Of a DNA stretch of 19,668 nucleotides, positions 1 through 6,420 are shown one piece after another. A program made the translations under genes and the position numbers. The notes under the pieces are model-generated. The model had not been told where the DNA came from, did not search any database, and saw only the letters and a program-made list of their open reading frames with translations. Positions within the stretch are counted from its first letter, which is position 1; each line of letters starts with the position of its first letter. This DNA comes from Bacteroidota bacterium (GTDB lineage: Bacteria > Bacteroidota > Bacteroidia > Chitinophagales > Chitinophagaceae), in contig CANFLP010000025.1 in the NCBI GenBank assembly GCA_947447835.1, forward strand, positions 1-19,668, written 5' to 3'.

Positions 1-573
1 GTCCAATAAGACACCTTCTTTTTCAAACCCGTAAATTAAATGCACATTGTATTTTGCAGCTAACCCAGTAGCGATACTTTGTGCTATTGTATCTGCATTC
101 GTATTTAATAATTGTCCATTTCCATCATGAGTAATTGGCGCTATCACTAACTTAATATCATTAGATAGTAATTGTTGAACCAACTCAGTATTAATGCTGT
201 CTACATCACCCACAAATCCATAATCTATATTTGCATTGCTACGTTTGTGGGCCTTAATTAAATTTCCATCTGCTCCAGATAAGCCTATTGCATTAACGCC
301 AATGGCTTGTAATTGCGCCACAATGTTTTTATTAATGTACCCTGCATACACCATTGTTACAATCTTTAAAGTTGCTTCGTCTGTGATTCTTCTTCCTTCA
401 ATCATGGTTTGTTCCACACCTAATTCCGATGCCATACTTGTAGCCAACTTGCCACCACCATGCACTAAAATAGCTTGCCCTTTAATTTTAGAAAAGGCAG
501 TAAGGCACTCCGTTAACAATGCAGGATTGTCAACAATATTACCTCCTATTTTAATTACATATAATGATTCCAT
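1..573 (-). CDS. argB: Acetyl/acylglutamate kinase ArgB (partial, 3' end beyond left edge)
   Basis: Phosphorylates the gamma-carboxylate of an N-acylglutamate with ATP, the second step of arginine synthesis; cytoplasmic, amino-acid kinase family. The first 191 codons are present and open to the window edge. Family motifs are clear: IKIGGN at residues 7-12, the glycine-rich HGGGK at 38-42, GLSGADGN in the middle, and NTNADTIA towards the cut end, which forms part of the substrate/ATP site. The ATG at 573 lies 20 bases after the argF' stop, so it is co-transcribed as the sixth gene of the operon. Given the succinyl-type ArgF' upstream, the substrate may be N-succinylglutamate rather than N-acetylglutamate; that is inference. 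The C-terminal part, about a quarter to a third of the usual roughly 260 residues, is missing only because the window ends. Confidence 0.93.
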   Translation of the reverse strand, partial: MESLYVIKIGGNIVDNPALLTECLTAFSKIKGQAILVHGGGKLATSMASELGVEQTMIEGRRITDEATLKIVTMVYAGYINKNIVAQLQAIGVNAIGLSGADGNLIKAHKRSNANIDYGFVGDVDSINTELVQQLLSNDIKLVIAPITHDGNGQLLNTNADTIAQSIATGLAAKYNVHLIYGFEKEGVLLD

Positions 574-593
574 ATTGATAATGCTAATTCAAT

Positions 594-1568
594 CTATTTA
601 TTAATCGATCCTAAAATTTCAGACAATACTGCCTGCGCAGCCCAAACTCTATTTGATGCTTCCTTAGTCACTAAGCTATTCTCACCATCTAGTATTTCAT
701 CACTTAATTCTACGTTTCTTCTTACTGGTAAACAATGCATCACTTTTGCATTGTTTGATGTTTCCAGTTTTGAATTGGTCAACATCCAGTTGGCATCTGT
801 GTTTAATACTTTACCATATTCGCTAAAACTACTCCAGTTTTTCACATAAACAAAGTCTGCGTCTTTTAAAGCTTCCTCTTGATTATGCGTAATTTTAGCA
901 CCATTTGTATATTCAGCTGATAATTCATAACCTTCAGGGTGCGTGATTACAAAATCGGCTTCACCCCAAGCATTCATCCATTGGCTAAAACTATTCGCAA
1001 CGCATTGCGGAATTGGTTTGATATGAGGTGCCCAGGTTAACACCACTTTTGGTTTCTTATTTTTTAAATTATTATGCTGAGCTATCGACTCTGAAATAGT
1101 AATAATGTCTGTCAATGATTGTAATGGGTGCAAAGTGGCCGACTCTAAACTCACTACCGGAATGCCTGCAAATTTTATAAATGAATTGATTATGTTTTCA
1201 CTGTAATCATCTTCTCTATTTTGTAAGCTAGGAAAAGTCCTAATACAAAGAATGTCAAAATAATTACCCAATATGGGAGCAGCATCTTTAACATGCTCCA
1301 CTGTTGTTCCATTCATGATAGCACCTTCGGTAAACTCCAATGCCCAGCCTTCTTTATCTACGTTAAAAACAATTGGTTCCATCCCTAAGTTTTGAGAAGC
1401 TACCTGTGTACTTAATCTTGTTCTTAAACTTGGATTTAAAAAAAGTAATCCAATTCTTTTATTGGCGCCTAATGCTTTATCTATAAATGGAGATGCCTTA
1501 TAATCCAAGGCTTTCTTTACCAATGCATTAACATCCATCACATCCTTCACTGAAATAAACTGTTTCAT
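594..1568 (-). CDS. argF': N-succinyl/N-acetyl-ornithine carbamoyltransferase (ArgF')
   Basis: Transfers the carbamoyl group from carbamoyl phosphate to an N-acylated ornithine, in place of ordinary ornithine carbamoyltransferase. The carbamoyl-phosphate loop SLRTRLSTQ lies at residues 47-55; HPLQS and the C-terminal MHCLPVRRN are typical of the AOTCase/SOTCase branch. The 324-residue length fits that branch. The residue before the EH pair (E91-H92) is Val90, which aligns without gaps to Pro90 of Bacteroides fragilis SOTCase as I remember that protein and to Glu92 of the Xanthomonas AOTCase. Published swaps of Glu92 to Pro, Ser, Val or Ala turned the acetyl enzyme into a succinyl enzyme, so a succinylornithine substrate is predicted. 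The start lies 4 bases after the argD stop, implying translational coupling. Confidence 0.93.
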   Translation of the reverse strand: MKQFISVKDVMDVNALVKKALDYKASPFIDKALGANKRIGLLFLNPSLRTRLSTQVASQNLGMEPIVFNVDKEGWALEFTEGAIMNGTTVEHVKDAAPILGNYFDILCIRTFPSLQNREDDYSENIINSFIKFAGIPVVSLESATLHPLQSLTDIITISESIAQHNNLKNKKPKVVLTWAPHIKPIPQCVANSFSQWMNAWGEADFVITHPEGYELSAEYTNGAKITHNQEEALKDADFVYVKNWSSFSEYGKVLNTDANWMLTNSKLETSNNAKVMHCLPVRRNVELSDEILDGENSLVTKEASNRVWAAQAVLSEILGSINK

Positions 1569-1572
1569 GAGC

Positions 1573-2724
1573 TTAATCTTTCTTTTGCTTCAATAATTGA
1601 ATAGCCTTATTTAATCCGGTTAAAAATAAATTAATATCCTCCATACTAATTGCCAACGAAGGCAATAGTCTTATCGCATTGGGTTTAGCCTCACCAGTAA
1701 ATATTTTCAAATCATTTAATAAAACTTTACGCACATCCTCTAATCCTGCTTCCATCTCAAAACCAATCATTAAACCACGACCTCTCACTGCCTTAACGCC
1801 ATCAGTATTTTTTAAAGCATCAATCAAATAATTGCCTTTTTCTTCCGCAGCTTTAATTAAATGGTCCTTTTGCATTACTTCAATTACTGCTAAGGCCGCA
1901 GCACATGCTAATGGATTACCTCCAAAAGTAGTACCCAACATGCCAAATTTTGGTTGGATATGGGGTGCAATTAAAATGCCCCCAATAGGAAAACCATTGC
2001 CCATGCCTTTTGCCATTGAATAAATATCCGCATGCACACCAGCATGATCATGTGAAAAGAATTTGCCCGAACGACCATATCCACATTGTACACTGTCCGC
2101 AATATATACTGAACCATTATCGTTACAACATTTTCTGATCGCTTGTAAAAATGCATCACTTGCCTCATATATTCCTGCCACCCCTTGAATACCCTCAATA
2201 ATCACTGCAGCAATTGTTGATCCTTGTTCCGAAAAGCATGCTTGCAATGCAGCAATATCATTAAATGGTAAAAAGATAATATTATCTGTTTCGTTCACTG
2301 GTGCCACAATACTTGGATTGTCCGTTGCGGCAACCGCTAAAGATGTTCTACCATGAAAAGACTTTTTAAATGCGACAATCTTTTTTCTCCCTGTATAAAA
2401 CGAAGCTAATTTTAAAGCATTCTCATTGGCTTCTGCCCCACTATTACATAGGAACAATTGAAAATCCTTCTTGTCACTTATTTCATTCAATGCAGCTGCA
2501 AGTTCTTCCTGTATTGGCATCACTACCGAATTAGAGTAAAATGCAATGGCGTGCAATTGATCTTCGATACGTTTAACCCAATGAGGTTGCGTGTGACCAA
2601 TACTAATTACTGCATGTCCCCCATACATGTCTAAATATTCCTGTCCCTTGTCGTCCCATACACGGCTGCCTGCAGCTTTTGTAATAGCGATAGGATTTAA
2701 AGGATAAACGTTGAATAAAGACAT
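1573..2724 (-). CDS. argD: Acetylornithine/succinylornithine aminotransferase
   Basis: Class III PLP-dependent aminotransferase that converts N-acylglutamate semialdehyde to N-acylornithine with glutamate as amino donor. Visible features: the substrate-side LDMYGGHAV near residues 31-39, NSGAEANENALKLA at 94-107 (phosphate-binding region), SFHGRT at 122-127, the PLP-contacting segment ADSVQCGYGRSGKF at 209-222, and the Schiff-base lysine K239 in SMAKGMGNGFPIGG. The usual DEVQ is DSVQ here, with the Asp and Gln kept, so activity is not in doubt. Length (383 aa) is normal. It follows argC after 58 bases, the widest gap within the operon, in which I saw no promoter or hairpin. It could serve acetyl or succinyl substrates; the family is tolerant. 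Confidence 0.94.
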   Translation of the reverse strand: MSLFNVYPLNPIAITKAAGSRVWDDKGQEYLDMYGGHAVISIGHTQPHWVKRIEDQLHAIAFYSNSVVMPIQEELAAALNEISDKKDFQLFLCNSGAEANENALKLASFYTGRKKIVAFKKSFHGRTSLAVAATDNPSIVAPVNETDNIIFLPFNDIAALQACFSEQGSTIAAVIIEGIQGVAGIYEASDAFLQAIRKCCNDNGSVYIADSVQCGYGRSGKFFSHDHAGVHADIYSMAKGMGNGFPIGGILIAPHIQPKFGMLGTTFGGNPLACAAALAVIEVMQKDHLIKAAEEKGNYLIDALKNTDGVKAVRGRGLMIGFEMEAGLEDVRKVLLNDLKIFTGEAKPNAIRLLPSLAISMEDINLFLTGLNKAIQLLKQKKD

Positions 2725-2782
2725 GATATTAAATTTTATATTAAAAAAGCAAATACACTTTTTCTTTTACTAAATAATGTTG

Positions 2783-3772
2783 TTAAAAATAATTTGCTTT
2801 TAAGTGTAAGCCTGTTGCTTCTTCTAGACCAAAAATTAAATTCATATTTTGAACTGCTTGTCCAACAGCCCCTTTTAATAAATTATCAATGACAGAATGA
2901 ATGGCAATTTTATTTCCTTGCTTTTCAATATGAATTAAACACTTATTGGTATTAACAACTTGCTTTAAATCGATATTGTTTTTTGATACATGTGTAAACT
3001 CATGCCCTTCATAATAAGAATCGTACAAATTATATACCGCATCAAGCGTCAAATCTGTTGCAACAATGGATGTTACAAAAATACCTCTTGTAAAATCTCC
3101 TCTCCAAGGAACAAAATTCACTTCTGCATTTTCATTGCCTTGTAACAGCGCCAAACTTTGACTGATTTCATTTAAGTGTTGGTGTTGTAATGTTTTATAG
3201 GCCTGGATATTATTTGCCCTCCAGCTAAAATGACTCGTGTTTGACAAACCTTGTCCTGCACCTGTAGATCCAGTGATACCAGTTGTATACACATCTTTTA
3301 ATAATCCCTTTGATGCTAATGGTAATAATCCCAATTGAATGGCTGTGGCAAAACATCCTGGGTTAGCAATATTACTTGCAGACTTAATGGCCTCTCTTTG
3401 TAGTTCTGGTAATCCATAAACAAAGTTTCTGTCACCAATAGTTGCAGTACTTGCTAATCTGAAATCTTGGGATAGATCAATAATTTTGATACTTGCTTTT
3501 ATTTCATTAGCCGCTAAAAACTTTGTTGCATCACCATGTCCCACGCATAAAAACAATACATCAATATTTTGATCTAATGCGCTAGCAAATTTTAAATCCG
3601 TGTCACCTACTAAATCGGCGTGTACTTTGCTCACCAATTCACCAGCATTACTTGTACTATGCGCAAAAGCAATATGCGCATTTGGGTGGCGCAATAATAC
3701 ACGTAGTAATTCACCACCTGTATATCCTGCTCCTCCTACAATACCAATATTAACTTTTTGCATCTTATTCAT
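2783..3772 (-). CDS. argC: N-acetyl-gamma-glutamyl-phosphate reductase
   Basis: NADPH-dependent reduction of N-acyl-glutamyl phosphate to the semialdehyde, the third step of arginine synthesis. The N-terminal Rossmann fingerprint GIVGGAGYTGGELLR occupies residues 10-24. The catalytic cysteine C140 sits in NPGCFATA, and the thioester-forming domain continues with GITGSTGAG near 165-173. The AYKTLQHQH segment at 191-199 replaces the more common histidine pair region. Length (329 aa) matches the short ArgC type. The start used is the first ATG; a second ATG three codons on is equally possible. It lies 30 bases after argG, and that gap contains a 16-bp palindrome listed separately. Confidence 0.94.
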   Translation of the reverse strand: MNKMQKVNIGIVGGAGYTGGELLRVLLRHPNAHIAFAHSTSNAGELVSKVHADLVGDTDLKFASALDQNIDVLFLCVGHGDATKFLAANEIKASIKIIDLSQDFRLASTATIGDRNFVYGLPELQREAIKSASNIANPGCFATAIQLGLLPLASKGLLKDVYTTGITGSTGAGQGLSNTSHFSWRANNIQAYKTLQHQHLNEISQSLALLQGNENAEVNFVPWRGDFTRGIFVTSIVATDLTLDAVYNLYDSYYEGHEFTHVSKNNIDLKQVVNTNKCLIHIEKQGNKIAIHSVIDNLLKGAVGQAVQNMNLIFGLEEATGLHLKANYF

Positions 3773-3785
3773 TTTATAATTATTC

Positions 3786-3801
3786 CGATAATTAATTATC
3801 G
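3786..3801. repeat. 16-bp perfect palindrome between argG and argC
   Basis: CGATAATTAATTATCG reads the same on both strands and fills most of the 30-base gap between the argG stop and the argC start. It could be a small hairpin (6-bp stem, TTAA loop) that affects mRNA stability or translation, or a protein-binding site. It resembles an ArgR box only in being an AT-rich palindrome; I did not see a second copy. Confidence 0.5.
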
Positions 3802-3802
3802 C

Positions 3803-5002
3803 CTATTGTTTATTCGATTCTTTCACATGATGAAAAATACCTGTTTGGTTTCCAAATATTTTTGTAAAACCTCTAACATCAGCGCCCGTCCATCCTGTAT
3901 TCATTTCACCATACTTTCCAAACTTAGCACTCATTAAATCATTGGCAGATTCAATACCAATAATTTGAAAACGGTATGGATTTAACTGAATAAATACATC
4001 TCCAGTTACTTGCTCTTGAGAATTGGTTAAGTAAGCTTCAATATCACGCATTACTGGATCTAGTATTTGACCCTCATGCAACCAGTTGCCATAAAAAGAA
4101 GCTAACTGATCCTTCCATGACAATTGCCATTTAGTTAACACATGCTTTTCTAAAGCATGGTGTGCTTTCAAAATTACCATTGGAGCTGCTGCTTCAAATC
4201 CCACTCTTCCTTTAATACCAATAATCGTATCGCCAACATGAATATCTCTACCAATACCATATGCGCCAGCAATAGATTGAATATATTGTATTGCTTCAGT
4301 AGGATGTGCAAATGATTGACCATTTACTTTTTTAATTTCTCCTTTTTCAAAGCTAATTACCATTTCTTCAGAGGCTCCTTCCTTTGTCATTTGAGTAGGC
4401 CATGCACGCTCAGGCAACATTCCTTTTGAGTTTAATGTTTCTTTTCCTCCAACACTTGTACCCCATAAGCCTTTATTAATGGAGTAAGCTGCTTTTTCAA
4501 AATTCATTGCAACGCCCTTCCCTTTCAAATATTCAATCTCTGCTTCTCTACTTAATTGTAAATCACGAATTGGCGTTAAAATTTCTATGCCCGGAATCAT
4601 AATTTGAAAAATCATATCAAATCGTACTTGGTCATTTCCAGCACCAGTACTTCCGTGTGCAACTAATTTAGCACCAACTTTTTTTACATGTTCTGCAATA
4701 TGTAAGGCCTGACTTAATCTTTCGGCACTTACACTTAAAGGATAGGTATTGTTCTTTAATACATTACCATATACAAGGTATTTAATAATGCTATCGTAAT
4801 ATCCTTTCACCGCATTTACAGTGGTATGTGTTTTTACACCTAATGCATAAGCGTGTGCTTCTACTTTCAATAACTCTTCTTCAGTAAATCCACCAGTATT
4901 TACAATAACACTATGCACTTCCAATCCCTTATCCTCGGTTAAGTATTTTACGCAAAATGTAGTATCTAATCCACCACTAAATCCTAATACAACTTTCTCC
5001 AT
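3803..5002 (-). CDS. argG: Argininosuccinate synthase
   Basis: ATP-dependent condensation of citrulline and aspartate to argininosuccinate, the penultimate step of arginine synthesis; cytoplasmic. The N-type ATP pyrophosphatase P-loop is present as LGFSGGLDTTFC at residues 6-17. AHGSTGAGNDQVRFD (about 115-129) is the conserved citrulline/aspartate-binding stretch, and the IGIKGRVGFEAAAP region (about 262-275) fits the synthetase domain. At 399 residues it has the usual length. It starts 5 bases after the GNAT gene and precedes argC. This placement before argC, rather than beside argH, is unusual against enterobacterial layouts but makes sense for a single-transcript arginine operon. Confidence 0.95.
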   Translation of the reverse strand: MEKVVLGFSGGLDTTFCVKYLTEDKGLEVHSVIVNTGGFTEEELLKVEAHAYALGVKTHTTVNAVKGYYDSIIKYLVYGNVLKNNTYPLSVSAERLSQALHIAEHVKKVGAKLVAHGSTGAGNDQVRFDMIFQIMIPGIEILTPIRDLQLSREAEIEYLKGKGVAMNFEKAAYSINKGLWGTSVGGKETLNSKGMLPERAWPTQMTKEGASEEMVISFEKGEIKKVNGQSFAHPTEAIQYIQSIAGAYGIGRDIHVGDTIIGIKGRVGFEAAAPMVILKAHHALEKHVLTKWQLSWKDQLASFYGNWLHEGQILDPVMRDIEAYLTNSQEQVTGDVFIQLNPYRFQIIGIESANDLMSAKFGKYGEMNTGWTGADVRGFTKIFGNQTGIFHHVKESNKQ

Positions 5003-5007
5003 GATAT

Positions 5008-5655
5008 TTATTTTTTTCTAAACCAGTTTAATAATGTGCTTTGTTTTATTTGCATAAAACGCTCGTATAATTTTGAATTGCTTTTAAACTCAGTAGCCGT
5101 TTCTGTTGGCGTATGTATATTCTTAGGTTCAAGAAGCATTGCAGTACACATACAGTTTTTACGGTCCTTACTCATTAATATCTCGTAATTCACGCAACTC
5201 TTACAACCAGCCCAAAACTCTTCGTCATCGGTTAACTCGCTATAGGTTACTGGCTCGTAACCAAGTTCGCTATTAATTTTCATTACAGCCAATCCTGTTG
5301 TTAACCCAAATAATTTTGCATTAGGATATTTTTCTCTAGACAACTGAAAAATGGTTTGCTTGATTTTTTTAGCAATCCCACTTTTTCTAAATTCAGGAGA
5401 AACAATCAAACCACTATTTGCTACAAACTGACCATGTTGCCAAGCTTCAATATAACAAAAGCCAACCCAGGTACCATCCTGTGTATGCGCAATGACCGAC
5501 TTACCTTCTTCTATTTTTTTAGCAACATATTCTGGGCTACGCTTAGCAATACCAGTTCCACGTGCTTTTGCAGAGGAAGCCATCTCATCAGTGATGGTAA
5601 TTGCATAATGAACATCGCCACTATGGGCTACACGAACTATAATTTGCTGTTCCAA
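5008..5655 (-). CDS. GNAT acyltransferase, probable N-acylglutamate synthase, with Cys cluster
   Basis: First gene of the arginine operon and the only candidate here for the first pathway step, transfer of an acetyl or succinyl group from CoA to glutamate. The GNAT fold is visible: beta-strand IIVRVAHSGD at 5-14, strand FCYIEAW at 67-73, and the acyl-CoA loop SPEFRKSGIAKKI at 86-98 (R/Q-x-x-G-x-A). After the fold come four cysteines, C151-K-S-C154 and C168-M-C170, a pattern fit for a metal site and not part of basic GNATs. The start is TTG at 5655: there is an in-frame TAG upstream with no ATG between, and the next ATG (codon 25) would remove the first strand. Function comes from context plus fold; the true acyl donor is unknown. 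Confidence 0.72.
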   Translation of the reverse strand: MEQQIIVRVAHSGDVHYAITITDEMASSAKARGTGIAKRSPEYVAKKIEEGKSVIAHTQDGTWVGFCYIEAWQHGQFVANSGLIVSPEFRKSGIAKKIKQTIFQLSREKYPNAKLFGLTTGLAVMKINSELGYEPVTYSELTDDEEFWAGCKSCVNYEILMSKDRKNCMCTAMLLEPKNIHTPTETATEFKSNSKLYERFMQIKQSTLLNWFRKK

Positions 5656-5670
5656 TGATCGATAAAATTT

Positions 5671-5737
5671 AAAAAAATGACACTTCTGGCGTTTCTATAA
5701 AACTTCGGGGCTTTTTCCACTGATAGGGGCAAGTGCC
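5671..5737 (-). terminator. Possible attenuator terminator ahead of the arginine operon
   Basis: On the minus strand GGCACTT (5737-5731) can pair with AAGTGTC (5685-5679; one G-U pair), and the second arm is followed by A and then seven T (5677-5671), 15 bases before the TTG start of the first operon gene. The loop would be 45 bases, long for a simple terminator, though it contains a small GTTTT/GAAAC hairpin. The first arm lies in the loop of the 5720-5755 hairpin, so the two structures would compete. Read by eye, not folded. Confidence 0.35.
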
Positions 5738-5755
5738 AATTGCTCGTCCTATCAG
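5720..5755 (-). promoter_or_regulatory. Leader hairpin overlapping the leader ORF stop codon
   Basis: Arms CTGATAGG and CCTATCAG (5755-5748 and 5727-5720) are perfect 8-bp complements, with an inner GCAA/TTGC pair in the loop. The 5' arm contains the tandem stops TGA TAG of the 39-codon leader ORF, so a ribosome finishing or stalling there would block the hairpin. A second segment, CCCATCAG (5802-5795), can pair with the same 5' arm apart from one mismatch, giving an alternative fold. This is the layout expected of a translation-sensitive attenuator. Confidence 0.5.
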
Positions 5756-5871
5756 AATCCACGTCGCGGTGAAAATCTAACCGCAAGCGGCAACCTGATG
5801 GGGCTATTCAATACAGGGACCGGTGCAAAATGCGCACTTGTCAATAAGATATGTTGTTGGTCCTGTTTCAT
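5752..5871 (-). CDS. Putative arginine-operon leader peptide (39 aa)
   Basis: Short ORF starting at ATG 5871 and ending TGA at 5752, followed at once by an in-frame TAG. An AGGA lies about 9 bases before the ATG, stronger than most starts in this window. The product begins MKQDQQHILL and ends VRFSPRRGF; it has four Arg residues, and the last two are adjacent (CGA CGT), three and four codons before the stop. No signal peptide or known domain. The DNA is visibly GC-richer than the surrounding genes and is full of short inverted repeats (CAGGACC/GGTCCCTG, GTGC/GCAC, CCGC/GCGG, GCGGT/ACCGC). Its position ahead of the arginine genes and its terminal Arg-Arg suggest a regulatory leader whose translation senses arginyl-tRNA or arginine. 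It could instead be a chance ORF across a structured RNA. Confidence 0.5.
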   Translation of the reverse strand: MKQDQQHILLTSAHFAPVPVLNSPIRLPLAVRFSPRRGF

Positions 5872-5900
5872 TATGGTTTCCTGATATAGGAATTAGAGCG

Positions 5901-5908
5901 TAAAAGTA
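5901..5908 (-). promoter_or_regulatory. Candidate -7 element of the arginine operon promoter
   Basis: TACTTTTA on the minus strand matches TAnnTTTG in all but the last base, within an AT-rich stretch. It is about 30 bases upstream of the leader ORF start, so the transcript would include the whole structured leader. A TTTG lies upstream, but only 13 bases away rather than the 19-21 expected for the -33 element, so the call is tentative. Confidence 0.35.
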
Positions 5909-6026
5909 TAAAATAATTAAACAAATCAGGCCCAAACAAGCCTATAATTTGAGGTTTAGCCCACTAAATGCCCATAATGGGGGCCAAAATAATAATCGTT
6001 AGTTTTATTTTGCCCTTTTGACGTCG

Positions 6027-6034
6027 TACTTTTG
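6027..6034 (+). promoter_or_regulatory. -7 promoter element for the YHS lipoprotein gene
   Basis: TACTTTTG is an exact match to the Bacteroidetes -7 consensus TAnnTTTG, 25 bases before the ATG at 6060. No TTG at the ideal -33 distance is clear; one occurs 14 bases upstream. Confidence 0.55.
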
Positions 6035-6059
6035 AACTGGAAATAATAAAATCACAACC

Positions 6060-6371
6060 ATGAAAAGAATAATCGGATTGAGCCTATTAAGCGTTACACT
6101 GTTTTTTACAGCATGTGGCGGACAACAAACAGCTGCAAATGGTGCTAAAGACACTGCAACAGCTATGACAACAGATTCAACTGTTGCAAAATCATTCGAA
6201 GTGAGTTTAGTGGACAACAAGAAAGATCCAACTTGTGGAATGCCGGTGACGGCAGGTATCAGCGACACTGCACATTATGATAACCATGTATTAGGATTCT
6301 GTTCAACAGAATGTAAGGACGAGTTCTTGAAAAATCCTAAAGCAGGTTTAGCAGCAGCAGCATTAAAATAA
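6060..6371 (+). CDS. YHS-domain lipoprotein, probable metal-binding
   Basis: 103-residue secreted lipoprotein. Residues 1-18 form a type II signal peptide with hydrophobic core IIGLSLLSVTLFF and lipobox FTAC, making C19 the lipidated residue. A low-complexity Ala/Thr/Asp linker runs to about residue 45. A YHS domain then follows: DPTCGMPV at 56-63, H72-Y73, and GFCSTECKDEF at 79-89. The cysteines C59, C81 and C85 plus H72 match the usual YHS metal-coordinating set, seen in copper or other heavy-metal proteins. It stands alone, divergent from the arginine operon and convergent with the SNF2 gene, with its own -7 element. Metal identity and partner are not shown by the context. The minus-strand reading across its 5' half is a shadow. 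Confidence 0.85.
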   Translation: MKRIIGLSLLSVTLFFTACGGQQTAANGAKDTATAMTTDSTVAKSFEVSLVDNKKDPTCGMPVTAGISDTAHYDNHVLGFCSTECKDEFLKNPKAGLAAAALK

Positions 6372-6420
6372 AATTGACGCCCTAATAGGTTAAATGAATC
6401 TTAATGAATGCAAGGTTTAT

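Noticed and set aside
1971..2198. 75-codon open frame within argD on the same strand.
   Set aside because: Out-of-frame shadow of argD, with no motif and no start signal.
5656..5680. Extension of the GNAT protein upstream of its TTG start.
   Set aside because: There is an in-frame TAG upstream and no ATG or GTG before TTG 5655, so TTG is the best supported start.
5761..5805. Plus-strand GGTGAAAATC near GCAAGCGGCAACCTGATGG resembles parts of cobalamin or SAM riboswitches.
   Set aside because: The required B12-box and P1/P3 pairing of these riboswitches are absent, the following plus-strand gene has its own promoter at 6027, and no cobalamin or methionine gene is nearby.
6005..6268. Open frame on the minus strand opposite the YHS gene.
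   Set aside because: It lies antisense to a gene with a clear lipobox and YHS domain and shows no family motif; a shadow frame.
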